A stretch of 53,134 nucleotides of DNA from Isotricha intestinalis. Taxonomy: Eukaryota > Ciliophora > Litostomatea > Vestibuliferida > Isotrichidae. This document shows positions 9,411 to 20,000 of the stretch, one piece after another. The stretch is from NCBI GenBank assembly GCA_023807065.1, contig JAJJLU010000400.1:1-53134 (forward strand), written 5' to 3'. The stretch's first letter is position 1. Each line of letters begins with the position of its first letter. The notes below the pieces were generated by a model, which worked only from the letters and a program-made list of their open reading frames with translations, was not told the DNA's origin and made no database searches. Both the position numbers and the translations under genes were made by a program.

Positions 9411-10073
9411 ATGTCAAATGTTGATATGGATTTTATAAAATTTGTAAAAAGAAAAAAACATGCTAAAAAAAAAGAAAGTTCAGATGAAGAAGATAATAGA
9501 GAAGATATTTTATTAGGAAAGAAACATGAAAATGAGCCTTTTAATAATATTAAACCTAATAAAATTCAAAAAGATGATGAAAAAAGTTCATTATATGAAT
9601 ATTTGACAAAAAATAAGGGAAAAATTGTGAATGAAAAAATAATTAAAAAACCAAAAAATAAAATTAAAAAAGATTATAGTAGTGAAGATGAAAAAGAAAA
9701 AAAATTAAGTAGTGAAGAAGATTATGAATCTGAAAGTGATGATTATGCTGAAGAAAAATTAAATCATTATATAGGAAATAAATTTAAGGATGATGATGAA
9801 AATGAAATGAAAGAAACTTTAAATGAAATAAAAAGAAAAATTAAAAGAGAGAATATTAATAAAGAAGAATATGAAAAAGAAAAAGAAAAAGAAGAAGAAG
9901 AAGAAAAAGAAGAAGAAGAAGAAGAAGAAAAAGAAGAAAAAGAAGAAGAAGAAGAAGAAGAAAAAGAAGAAAAAGAAGAAGAAGAAGAAGAAGAAAATAA
10001 TGAAGAAGAAGAAAAGAAGGAGAAGAAGAAGAAGAAGAAAATGATGAAGAAGACAATTAAAAAAAATAAATAA
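9411..10073 (+). CDS. Lys/Glu-rich low-complexity protein, probably nuclear
   Basis: This is a 220-residue protein beginning MSNVDMDFIKFVKRKKHAKKK. Residues 1-25 contain a strongly basic patch that could serve as a nuclear localisation signal. Residues 20-130 contain acidic Ser-Asp-Glu clusters (KESSDEED, YSSEDEKE, SSEEDYESESDD) that look like casein-kinase-2 substrates. Residues 150-205 are an almost pure Glu/Lys tract, and the end is a Lys-rich tail. The style is that of nuclear or nucleolar chaperone-like acidic proteins, but no domain can be named. There is no signal peptide. The plus-strand purine tract encoding the Glu/Lys segment makes an antisense open frame, which is an artefact. Confidence 0.65.
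   Translation: MSNVDMDFIKFVKRKKHAKKKESSDEEDNREDILLGKKHENEPFNNIKPNKIQKDDEKSSLYEYLTKNKGKIVNEKIIKKPKNKIKKDYSSEDEKEKKLSSEEDYESESDDYAEEKLNHYIGNKFKDDDENEMKETLNEIKRKIKRENINKEEYEKEKEKEEEEEKEEEEEEEKEEKEEEEEEEKEEKEEEEEEENNEEEEKKEKKKKKKMMKKTIKKNK
9868..10056 (+). repeat. Purine-only GAA/AAA tract within the Lys/Glu-rich gene
   Basis: Almost 190 bases on the plus strand are nearly all A and G, made of GAA, GAG, AAG and AAA triplets in frame. It is a second, independent occurrence of the repeat style seen at 5861-5990. Replication slippage and length variation are expected. Confidence 0.85.
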
Positions 10074-10171
10074 TAAAAATATTAAAAGAAAGAAAAAAGT
10101 ATTTAAAAGATTTTTTATATAATTAAAATTAAAAAAATAAAATAATATTCGAATTGGGGTTGATTTTTAAT

Positions 10172-11845
10172 TTAATTTTCTTTAAAAAATTCATTTAAAA
10201 TTTTAGCAGCAAACATTGAATTATTTTTTGATTTACAATCCAAAGAAATTTTTTCTAATTTTGTTCTTACTTCTTTTCTTTCAAATTGTATTTTCATAGC
10301 ATTATATTTCCCAAATAAATTTCCATATTCTAATAAAATTTTAATTCCTTTTAAAACATATTGAATTATTTCTTCAGAATTTTTTATTTCTTTTTCATCA
10401 AGACAATAAGAATAAAAATCTTCAATATGATCAACAGTTAACTCAGTTTTAACTTTAGTATTAGGATATTCAAGAACTTTTTCTAAAATTTCTAATATAT
10501 TACATTTATATTTTTGGGATTCTGGTAATTTATATAAATCCATTAGAGACCTTACAATATAAACTTTTCTTGTCATTGAATCTATAATATCTGAATCATC
10601 ACAAGAAGTAAAATTATATAATAAAGTCAAAATTAATGAAAAAATTTTCCCTTTTTTTATTATTTTTGGATTTTGATGAAATAAATTGAAAATAAAATTT
10701 ATGTATTCTAAAATATTACATGTTATCATTTTTTCACATTCAAAATCTGATAATACTGAAATATTAACTAAAATTGAAAATATATCTTCAATAATAATAA
10801 AATCAATATTATCATAACTTTTTTTTTGTTCATCAATTAAGTTATATAAATAATGAGATAAAAATTTAGAAATATCTGATTTTTTTAATACTGATTTAAA
10901 TTTTTTATTATATTCATGATTTTCTGAAAACTTTGGATTATTAACGTAATTTTCAAGAATTAATTTAAAAGTATTTATAGATTCTTTAAAAAGATAAATA
11001 TTATAAGTAATATTAGTACATTTTATAATAAATTGAATAAGTTTAAATATTTTTGATTCATTTTCAAATAATTTATCAGTTTCAATACTTGAAAAAAATA
11101 AACAACCAAATAAACAAATATAAATAGGTAAAATATCAATATTTTTTTTAATATCATTTATAGAATTTTCTAATTCATTTACTATAAAATCTGATAAATT
11201 TGAACATTTATTCAATAATTTTTGAATTTGTTCTTCTGTTCCTGATAATAAATGAAGAATACACCATAAATATTTCTTTTTTAAAGAAATATCGTTTGTT
11301 TCTTTTGCAAATTTAAAAATTATTTCAGATTTTTCAAGTAAAATTTCAATGTAATCATTTAAATTATAAGTTAAATAAATAAATATTTCAAGTATAGTAT
11401 ATATTATTTGTTTATCTTGATTAGGAATACAAATTAAATTATAAAGAAAATCAATTACTTTCTTATTTATTATATTTATCATATTTATTTCTTTGGCGGT
11501 TTTTTCGTCTTGAGTAAAAGTAAAATTTCTGATATGATATAATGAAAATTTTAATATTTCTTGATCTGAACTTATTAACATCATTAAAAGAAGATTTAAT
11601 TTTTGAATTTGATCACTTGTATTATTAAATTGATTAACTAAATTATTTGAAGATATATTTAAAGCATTAATATTTATTGAGTAATTTTTACTTTGTTCAT
11701 TATCCATTATTAATTTTAATCTATTTGTTAAATGTGATTTATTTATTTTTTGTTTTCTTAATGTTAATAAAACTTTTTCACGTATGTTTGAAAGGGGAAT
11801 ATTTTTTATTTTTTCTGAATTAAGGTTAATTGACTCTTCTTTCAT
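10172..11845 (-). CDS. ARM-repeat protein, importin-alpha-like
   Basis: This is a 557-residue helical protein, close to the usual length of importin-alpha (about 520-560). Residues about 20-45 form a basic, Arg/Lys-rich helix (REKVLLTLRKQKINKSH) in the position of an importin-beta-binding segment. From about residue 75 to the end there are successive armadillo-like helix triplets with Leu/Ile cores and phrases such as LWCILHLLSGTEEQIQ and ILLEYGN. The conserved Trp-Asn ladder of canonical importin-alpha is mostly absent: only the LW of the LWCILHLL segment recalls the usual WALSN. It may therefore be a divergent importin-alpha paralogue or another ARM adaptor. No signal peptide or membrane segment is present. 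It is the downstream member of two same-strand genes, with a 548-bp gap to the kelch gene. Confidence 0.65.
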   Translation of the reverse strand: MKEESINLNSEKIKNIPLSNIREKVLLTLRKQKINKSHLTNRLKLIMDNEQSKNYSININALNISSNNLVNQFNNTSDQIQKLNLLLMMLISSDQEILKFSLYHIRNFTFTQDEKTAKEINMINIINKKVIDFLYNLICIPNQDKQIIYTILEIFIYLTYNLNDYIEILLEKSEIIFKFAKETNDISLKKKYLWCILHLLSGTEEQIQKLLNKCSNLSDFIVNELENSINDIKKNIDILPIYICLFGCLFFSSIETDKLFENESKIFKLIQFIIKCTNITYNIYLFKESINTFKLILENYVNNPKFSENHEYNKKFKSVLKKSDISKFLSHYLYNLIDEQKKSYDNIDFIIIEDIFSILVNISVLSDFECEKMITCNILEYINFIFNLFHQNPKIIKKGKIFSLILTLLYNFTSCDDSDIIDSMTRKVYIVRSLMDLYKLPESQKYKCNILEILEKVLEYPNTKVKTELTVDHIEDFYSYCLDEKEIKNSEEIIQYVLKGIKILLEYGNLFGKYNAMKIQFERKEVRTKLEKISLDCKSKNNSMFAAKILNEFFKEN

Positions 11846-12393
11846 TTTTAAACTTTTAATATTTAAAATTTAAATTATTGAATGTAAATATATATTCAGT
11901 AAAGGAAATAATTAATTAATTACATATAAATTAATTATTTATATTGTGAAATAAAAAAAAAATAAATCAAATCTTCCATAAACTAAAATTATAAATAGAT
12001 TATAATTAATATATTTTGCTTGTCATCTTCTTTTATAAAATCAATTGGTTCCTTCTAATGATAAATCATATTTATATTGTTCAATTGATTAATGAACATT
12101 TCCTTCAATATAAAAATATTTTCAAACTTCTTTTAATTTTTTTTCTATAATCAGTATCACATATTTTTAAATTCAATGATTCAGATTCTTTCAACTCATA
12201 TTCTCTATTTTGAAAAAATCCAATTCTTCTTTTGATATTTTTTAGTCATTCCATCAGAATTTAATTTTAGTTCTTAAAAACTATTATTTTTATTCTATAA
12301 TTTTTCATAAAAAATATTACTATCAAATTTTTAACAATGTTTTATTAAATAATATATTTAAAACATAGTTTTTTTAAATAAAATTAAACAAAA
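11846..12393 (-). pseudogene. Intergenic gap holding a possible gene relic at about 12000-12250
   Basis: No open gene exists here. Read on the minus strand, about 12130-12240 gives an open stretch with NIKRRIGFFQNREYELKESE and RKKIKRSLKIFLY. After a one-base shift, about 12010-12120 reads YIEGNVH, stop, SIEQYKYDLSLEGTN, stop, FYKRR, stop, QAKY. Two of these stops are TGA where Trp would be natural. The composition is more gene-like than the flanking spacer, which suggests a decayed gene that I cannot name. The rest of the gap is plain AT-rich sequence and must hold the promoter of the ARM gene. Confidence 0.3.
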
Positions 12394-13473
12394 TTAAAAT
12401 TTTTTTGTTAATATAGAGCAATTAAATGGAAAACCAGGATTAGTTTTAAATTCATTAACATCACCATTATGTTCAATAATAGGTTGAATAATATCATTAG
12501 ATTCAACTTTAATAAAACTACTTTCAATATCATTATTTAAATCAAAAGTAAACTTTTCAATATAATTTTCAATAGCAGTTTTTTCATTGTTAAATTTAAA
12601 ATCTTTAACAAATCCACCAACAGCATAAAAATCACCATTAAGCATAAAACAATGAAAATTACTTCTATTAGTATTAAGTTTACCTAAATTTTGAATAGTT
12701 TTTTCAGAAGGATTTAATTCAAATAAACCATTAAGCATATGTTCTCCATTTGTTCCTCCACAAATAATAATAGTATCTTCATTAGGATATAATGTAGAAC
12801 AAGCAAGAGGAAGATTAGATATATTATTTAAATTTAATGAAATATTTAACCATTTCGATTCTAATATTTTTTCAAAATTAACTTCACATTTTGTTAATAA
12901 ATTAGAAGAAAATTTACCATTTTGTTCATATCCACCATATAAATATATTTCATTGTTATTTATTAAACATAATGAAAAGTTAGCTCTTGATTCTAATAAA
13001 TTTGGAAATTTTTCCCAAATTCCTTTTTTAATATCTAAATATTCACAAGATGATAAAAATTCACTTTCATTTTTACCTCCAATTACAATAATATATTTAT
13101 TTCCTATATTAATTGAATTATGCATAAATCTTCTATTTTTCATATCTGGATATTTAAAATCTAATAAGCATTGTAATTCATTTTGATCATTTTTATTAAT
13201 ATTTAAAAGAAAAATTGTATTTGATGCTGATTTTAGTTTTGTATTATATCCTCCTGAAAAAAATAATACTTTAACTAATTGGCTGTTTTTATCTTGGTAA
13301 ATTTCTGCTAATGATGATCTTTTTAATATTGAAAAATCAGTGTCAGGTAAATTAACATCATTTATTATAATATTACTCCATTTTTCTCCATTATATATAA
13401 AAATTGTCATACCTGCTATTATTAAAAGTTCATTGTCTTTATCATAAAATGTAAATTTTGGTACTTGAGTCAT
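12394..13473 (-). CDS. Kelch-repeat beta-propeller protein
   Basis: This 359-residue protein contains successive kelch-type blades with the double-Gly signature: FFSGGYN, IVIGGKN, YLYGGYEQNG, IICGGTNGEH and YAVGGFV. Each is followed at the usual distance by hydrophobic or Trp residues (GIWEKFPNL, SKWLNISLN). That is enough for a five- to six-bladed propeller, normally a protein-interaction scaffold. No BTB, F-box or other partner domain is attached, and there is no signal peptide or membrane segment, so it is probably cytosolic. The specific partner is unknown. It lies 548 bp upstream of the ARM gene on the same strand. Confidence 0.85.
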   Translation of the reverse strand: MTQVPKFTFYDKDNELLIIAGMTIFIYNGEKWSNIIINDVNLPDTDFSILKRSSLAEIYQDKNSQLVKVLFFSGGYNTKLKSASNTIFLLNINKNDQNELQCLLDFKYPDMKNRRFMHNSINIGNKYIIVIGGKNESEFLSSCEYLDIKKGIWEKFPNLLESRANFSLCLINNNEIYLYGGYEQNGKFSSNLLTKCEVNFEKILESKWLNISLNLNNISNLPLACSTLYPNEDTIIICGGTNGEHMLNGLFELNPSEKTIQNLGKLNTNRSNFHCFMLNGDFYAVGGFVKDFKFNNEKTAIENYIEKFTFDLNNDIESSFIKVESNDIIQPIIEHNGDVNEFKTNPGFPFNCSILTKKF

Positions 13474-14017
13474 TTTTTATTTTAATTAATTATTTTCTTT
13501 TATTTAATTTTGATAAAAATGGAGCATTTTATTTTAATTAATTATTTAATTCATATTCAATCTTTTCTTTTTTGATATTTATATTCTTTTTTTCAAATAT
13601 AAAATCTTTATTTTATTATTTTTTTATTATTTTTTACACATAAAAAAAATAAAATTTTTTATTTTTCATTAGCATTAAATATTTGATTTAAAAATGTTTT
13701 CAAATATTAATAATTAAAGATTATCACTTAATTAAATTAATAAATACAATATTATTTAATTATTTATTATTTTATTTTATTTTTTTTTTCGAAAGTTCCA
13801 ATCATAAAGTATTATGTCTTAGATAGATAAATCTTTTATGATTTTTTAAATAAAAAAAAATATGAAAAAATAAAATATACAATTTTTCTATTTGAAACCT
13901 CCTTTTGAAAAACAAAGATTCTAAATAAAAATAAATTCCAAAAATCTAAAAATTAAATAATATAATATTATTTGATATCTATATAAACCAAAAACATTAA
14001 AAGAAAAATATAAAAAA
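13474..14017. other. Spacer between divergent kelch and giant-protein genes, with a hairpin
   Basis: This region must hold the promoters of the kelch gene (minus) and the giant surface-protein gene (plus). It contains an inverted repeat: AATCATAAA at 13800-13808 pairs with TTTATGATT at 13835-13843. The loop carries its own AGAT...ATCT micro-stem. The hairpin sits just after a T-rich run and is less AT-homopolymeric than its surroundings. It might be a structured small RNA or a regulatory element; the evidence is the fold alone. Confidence 0.4.
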
Positions 14018-17000
14018 ATGAAAATTAAGAAGATCCTACAACTCATATTTCTTTTGAGTCTCTTCTCCTTAATTTTATCTCAAGAAGAAATTACAGTTAA
14101 TGATGAACTTGACAGAAAAACTAAGATAGAAAATAAAGAAAAAAGATCAAAAAAATTTGATTATAAAATTTTTGTTAAAGACACTTATCGTAAATTTATA
14201 ATTTTTAGAACATATGATAATAAACAAAATTATTATATGTCTCCAATGCATATTCTTTTTCATAATACTCAAATTCCAGATGAATCAAATTATGAAAGAG
14301 CAAGTGCAATTTATCATGAAAATATATTAGTTGTATATCAAGAAAGAACAAAAGAATTTTATATTTCTGTTGTTTGCCCTAGAGAATGTGATGGATATTT
14401 AACTTATTATGCAAGTGAGCATATTCATTTGAATATAAATGAACATTTTGAATTCTTTGGAGGAAATGATTATATCATTGCTTTTAAAAAAGAGAATATT
14501 TTAAGAGATGAAGGTATTCAACTTGTTTTACTTGGTCCTCAAGTTGATGTTGATCATAATTCAATGCAAATTTTTTATTATGATAAAAATACTCAAGAAA
14601 GAGTTAACACTGATGATTATCCTATGAAAGGTCTATTAATTAAAAATACTGAATTATCTTATGTTCTTCATGCTAATAGTACTAAATATGAAAATGCAGA
14701 TAAATATATTTTTGTGAGCGTTAATGGACCAAGTGGCCATTTCATGAGATTTCAAAGTAGACATATTGGCTTTGGTAAATATTATGTTGGAGAACCTGCA
14801 ATTTATTCTTTAAAATCAAAACCTTCAGATTATACAACTGAAGAATGTATTGAAATTATTGGAGCTAGACCTAGAATTGAATATCAATTTAGACTATTAA
14901 CTACAACTTCACTTAAGTTAAGATTTAAAAATTCAGAAGAGAATGACATTGTTGGTTATTTACAAGATTATTATAAAAAATATACTGTAAATTCTGAAGG
15001 TGAAGTTAAAACTTTTTGCTTTGTTTCAAATGAAACTACTACTAAATTTATAAGATCTGAGCCTACTGATAAACAAGCTTTCTATTTCCAAATTGTTACT
15101 GTTGAATCAAATACAATTGAATCTATGATAGAACCCTTATATGAAGGATTTAGATATTTTGATTTAATACCAACAGGACAATCTAGATTTTATAGACATG
15201 CAAGATGGACTAATTATAAAACTAACATTTATATTACTTCTAATGCAGGAACTTTAAATGCTTATCAAGTTGTATGTACTACTTTTCCTTATTGTTCCGA
15301 TTTTTCCAAATATAAAAATGTTAAAAAATTAATTTATGGTTTTAGTGCTTTTGTTGCTTCTATTGATCCTAATTTAGAACATGCTTATGGTTCTCCTAAA
15401 CAAGTTCTTCATGTTGTTACTTGTATGGAAGAGAATGGATGTTATGTTTCTGTTAGATTTATGGATCAAGAAGGATTGGTTTATTTAGGACAAAATCAAA
15501 ATCACGCTAAATTTATTGAGTATAATGTAAAAGAAGATTATTTAATTCATTATACATCTTTTGAACAAAATAAACTTGAAATTAATTTAGATGTTTTTGC
15601 AGGAGATGTTGTTTTAGAATTTAATAATGAAGTTTTAAATAATTATCCTCATAAATATCTTTTCTTTGGAACTTCACAAAAATATATTTTTGATGGAAAT
15701 AAACTTGTAGGAAAAAATATAACAGTGACTGTATCAGCAAGAAAAAATTCATTTTACGTTCTTTCACATAAAGCAGTAGCTCCAAATGAAGAAAGAAGTC
15801 GAATTGGTGAAAGTGGTTTACTTCTTCAAGCAATAAAAGGGGATAATACTGAATTTAGAAGATATTTCAATTTTTGGCATAATAGTCCTTCAAAAGATAA
15901 TGCATTTTATGTAGTAAATTTCCTTCCTATAAATTGTGAAATTGATGTTTTCCATGATAATGAAAATCCAGAAGAACCAGATCTTAGAAAATTAAGTCCA
16001 AATTTCTTAGGACATTATGAAGATATTTTAACTGAATCAAATCCTGATTTTTATGAATTATCTCCAGTATATTATGTTAGATTTAATAAATTTAAGCATT
16101 TTATCCCAAAAGATAATTATTGTTTATTTTATGTAGGAGCTTCAGAATCTTCTAAAGAACTTCCTACTTTATTACGAGAAAATGCACCTTATTTTAGAAC
16201 TTTATCAAATAAAGTTAGAAAAGCTTCTTTTGTTTGGCCTTATCCTTTCCCTTATAGAATAGGAGATGCAGATATCAAAATAAATTTAAGAAATGAAGTT
16301 AGAATAAAAATTAAAGTAACAATAAATAATGATACTGAAATTTCAACAAGAGTAATTTCAAGATCTTCTATATTTGAAATTCCTTCTTCTCAATTAGATC
16401 AATGTCAAGGAATTGTTGGATGCCCTATTTTAGTTGAATTAGAATTAGAAAATCCAGATACAAATGACAAAAAATATCCTATTGAAATTAGTATATCTAA
16501 TACTAGAAAAACACCTTTCTTCCTTCAAAAAGGAATTTTTAGAAGAGCTGGAGTAAATGATAATTCAACTGATTATTATTATATTGATGTTGAAGCAGGA
16601 GAATCAGGAGAAATTATTTTAGATTTAAAAAGAGGAAGTGGATTTATGTTTGCTAAATTAGTTAAAAAAAATGCTTATTTGGATCCTAATCAAAATCCTA
16701 ATGCATGGGCTCAAAAAGTCAATTTACCTACTGCAACTGATTATGATAAAAGAATTTCTTATGATCCATGTACTCAAAAAATAAAATATGATAGTAAATT
16801 AACTCTTGAATGTGAAAAAGGATGCTTTATTGTTTTTGGAGTTGCTACAAAAGATAATTTCACTGAATTCCAAAGTTTATTTAATTTTGAATATTCTATT
16901 ATTGCAAGATATATTGAAAAAGGAGTAAATAATTTAGATAAAATAGCAGTTAATGTTCCAATAAATGAATTTATAGTTGGTGCTTTAGAAGATACTTATG

Positions 17001-20000
17001 AAAATGAATATTTTGATACATTTAAATTTGATTCAAATGAAAATTATAAAGGACTTGAAATAGAATTTAAAGCAGCAAAAGTTAATTTATATATATCATG
17101 GGAAACAGATTATTTACAAAAAGGATGTTTAATAAGTCCAGATGAAAATGTTCAAATAATTCGATTAAATCCAGGACAAACTTGTGGATCAAATACATTA
17201 CCTCAATTATTTAATGGAGTTGAATTTAAATTATCAGCTTATACTTCAGAATTTGAAAAAGGAGTTTTTTCACCTTATTATTTCAGAATAAGACCAATTT
17301 ATGAAGATAGACCTCATATAATTGAATTAGATTCAGATAAAGAAACAACTTGTACTACAGGAGATGATAATAAATGTTATTTTATGATTCCATTATATTC
17401 TTATGATGATGTTAGTACTTTAGTTCTTTATGCTGATACTGAAGGAGTAAATGATGTTGTTTTTTATGGTAGAACTGTTAAATCTGAAGCTTATGATTCT
17501 TGTAAAATTAAAAGTTGTTTTGAAGATTTTCTTGCTAGAGAAACTGATAAATCATCTAGTAATCAAGAAAATACGAAACATATTGAATTTAAAGCAATGG
17601 AATTTAGTAAAGATGATTATATTCTTGTTACTGTTAAATCATTAAGTGGAATTAAAAAAATTCCTGTTGCTTCATCATTTAAAACTTATGCTGACGCTAC
17701 TTCTCCTACACATAATTATATTCAAGTATTATATATTCGTCCTGAGCATTCTCAATCTATTATATTAGATGAACATACTTTAAATATTACTGTTATTCAT
17801 CTCAATGGAAAAGGAGAAATTCAAATGGATTCTAAATCTCATCAAATTGTAGCTGGAAATTCTCTTGTTTTGGAAACTCAAGGAAAAAAAGGAGAATTAA
17901 AAATAATAAATAAAGAACAAAATGATTTTATTATTGCACTCAAGTATAAATATTCTAGAGGAGCAGCTTCTGGAATATATAATCTTGTTATTGATGATGA
18001 AATAGGAAAATATCAAGAATTTGAATCTATAAATCCAACAATATATCAATTTAATGTTACTGTTAATACAAATAATAAATATACAATACTTAGAACATAT
18101 GCAAATGAAGGTAATGAAGCAGGAATGCATATTTTATTTAGTTCTACAGAAATTCCAACAATTAAAAATTTTGAAAGAGCAAGCAATTTATATCTTGAAA
18201 ACATTATGGTAATTAAAACAGATTATACAAAAAAATTTTATATTACTGTTTCATGTCCTGGAAATTGTAATGGAAGATTAACATATTACACAAGTAATAA
18301 AATTCATATTGGTTTAAATGAACATTTTGAATTCATTGGAGGCGGAGAAGCATATAATTTAGTTCTTAAAAGAGATTCAATTCCAAGGAATGAATATATT
18401 CAAGTTGTATTACTTGGACCTCAACTTGAACTTAAAAATGAATATATGCAAATTGGTGTAATGAATGAAGATGAAACATATTCAATTACAGAAATTTCTG
18501 ATAAAGGAATTTTAATTAAAGATATGGAATTATCAAAAGTCATTAATCCTAATAAAGATGAATATTTAAAACATAAATATATTTATATTCGAGTATCTGG
18601 ACCTCCAGGTCATTATATGAGATTTATGAATAGAAGAATCGGTCATGGAATATATAAAGCTGGAGATCCTGCAATGTATATTCTTAAAAATGATAAAAAA
18701 AATATGTTTGAAGAAGAATGTGTAACAATTGTAGGTAGAAAAAATATAATATATCAATTTAGATTAACAACAACATATGCACTTTCTTTAAGAATTAATG
18801 GTAATATTACTAAAAATATAGAAAATTATATGCAAGATTATATTACATATTATGCTTTAACAGAAAATTCTCAATCAAATTTATGTTTCAAATCACTTGA
18901 AAAAACTAAAATAAGAGGAAATGAAATAGAAACAACAAAACAAGCTTTTTATTTCCAAGTTATAATTGGTTCTGGAACAACCCTTGATTCAGTCATAGAA
19001 CCTTTTTATGAAGGATGGACTTATTATGATCAATTATCACAACATGAAACCAGATTTTATAGACATGCAAAATGGACTAATCAAAAAACAAATACATATA
19101 TTACTTCCAAATCTGGAGCACTTGAAGTTTATCAAGTTACTTGTACTACTTTCCCTTATTGTTGGTTTCTGAGTGATATGAAAAATGTTACTAAATTAAT
19201 TTATGCTTTTAGTGCTTATGTTTCTTCTATTAATCCTAATGATGAAACTCATTATGGTGATGCTAATCAAGTTGTTCATCTTGTTTCTTGTTTAGATTCT
19301 TTGGGATGTGGTATTAATGTAAGATATTATTCACAAGTTGAATCTATTAAATTATTAGAATATGAAAATCATGCTAAATATATCATGAAAGGAGAAAAAG
19401 AAAATTATCAAATTGATACTGCTTCAATTGACTCTAAATATGAAAAAATTGAAATAAGTTTAGATATTTTCGCAGGAGATGTTACTATAGGTTTTCATGA
19501 TCCTATATTAGAATATATGGCTGTTGACCATATCTTTTATGGTACTTCTGAAAAATATATTTATGATATTAAAGATATTAGAGAATTACAAATGAAATTC
19601 TCAATAAATGCTAATAAAAATTCATATTATGTTATTTCATATAGAAATATTGATTTAGGGAATGAAATAATTAAAATTGGTGAAAGTGGTTTATTATTCC
19701 AAGCAATGAAAGGTGAATTTGCAACAGTAAGACAATATCAGTTTTTCCATAATTGTGTAGACAAAAAAAATACCTCTTATGTAGTAAATTTCATTCCAGT
19801 AAATTGTGAAATTGAAGTAATTAATATAGATGAACAAAAAAGAAGAAAAGTTCTAATTCCAAATTCTTTAGGAATTTATGAATATATAATGTCCTTTGAT
19901 TCAGATGAAGAATATAAAAATGTATTTCCATTATATGAATTAAGTTTCAAACAATTTAAAAGACAAAAACCAATTGATAATTATTGTTATTTCTATGTAG

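Noticed and set aside
9856..10056. Minus-strand Leu/Ser-rich frame
   Set aside because: Antisense of the purine tract in the Lys/Glu-rich gene.
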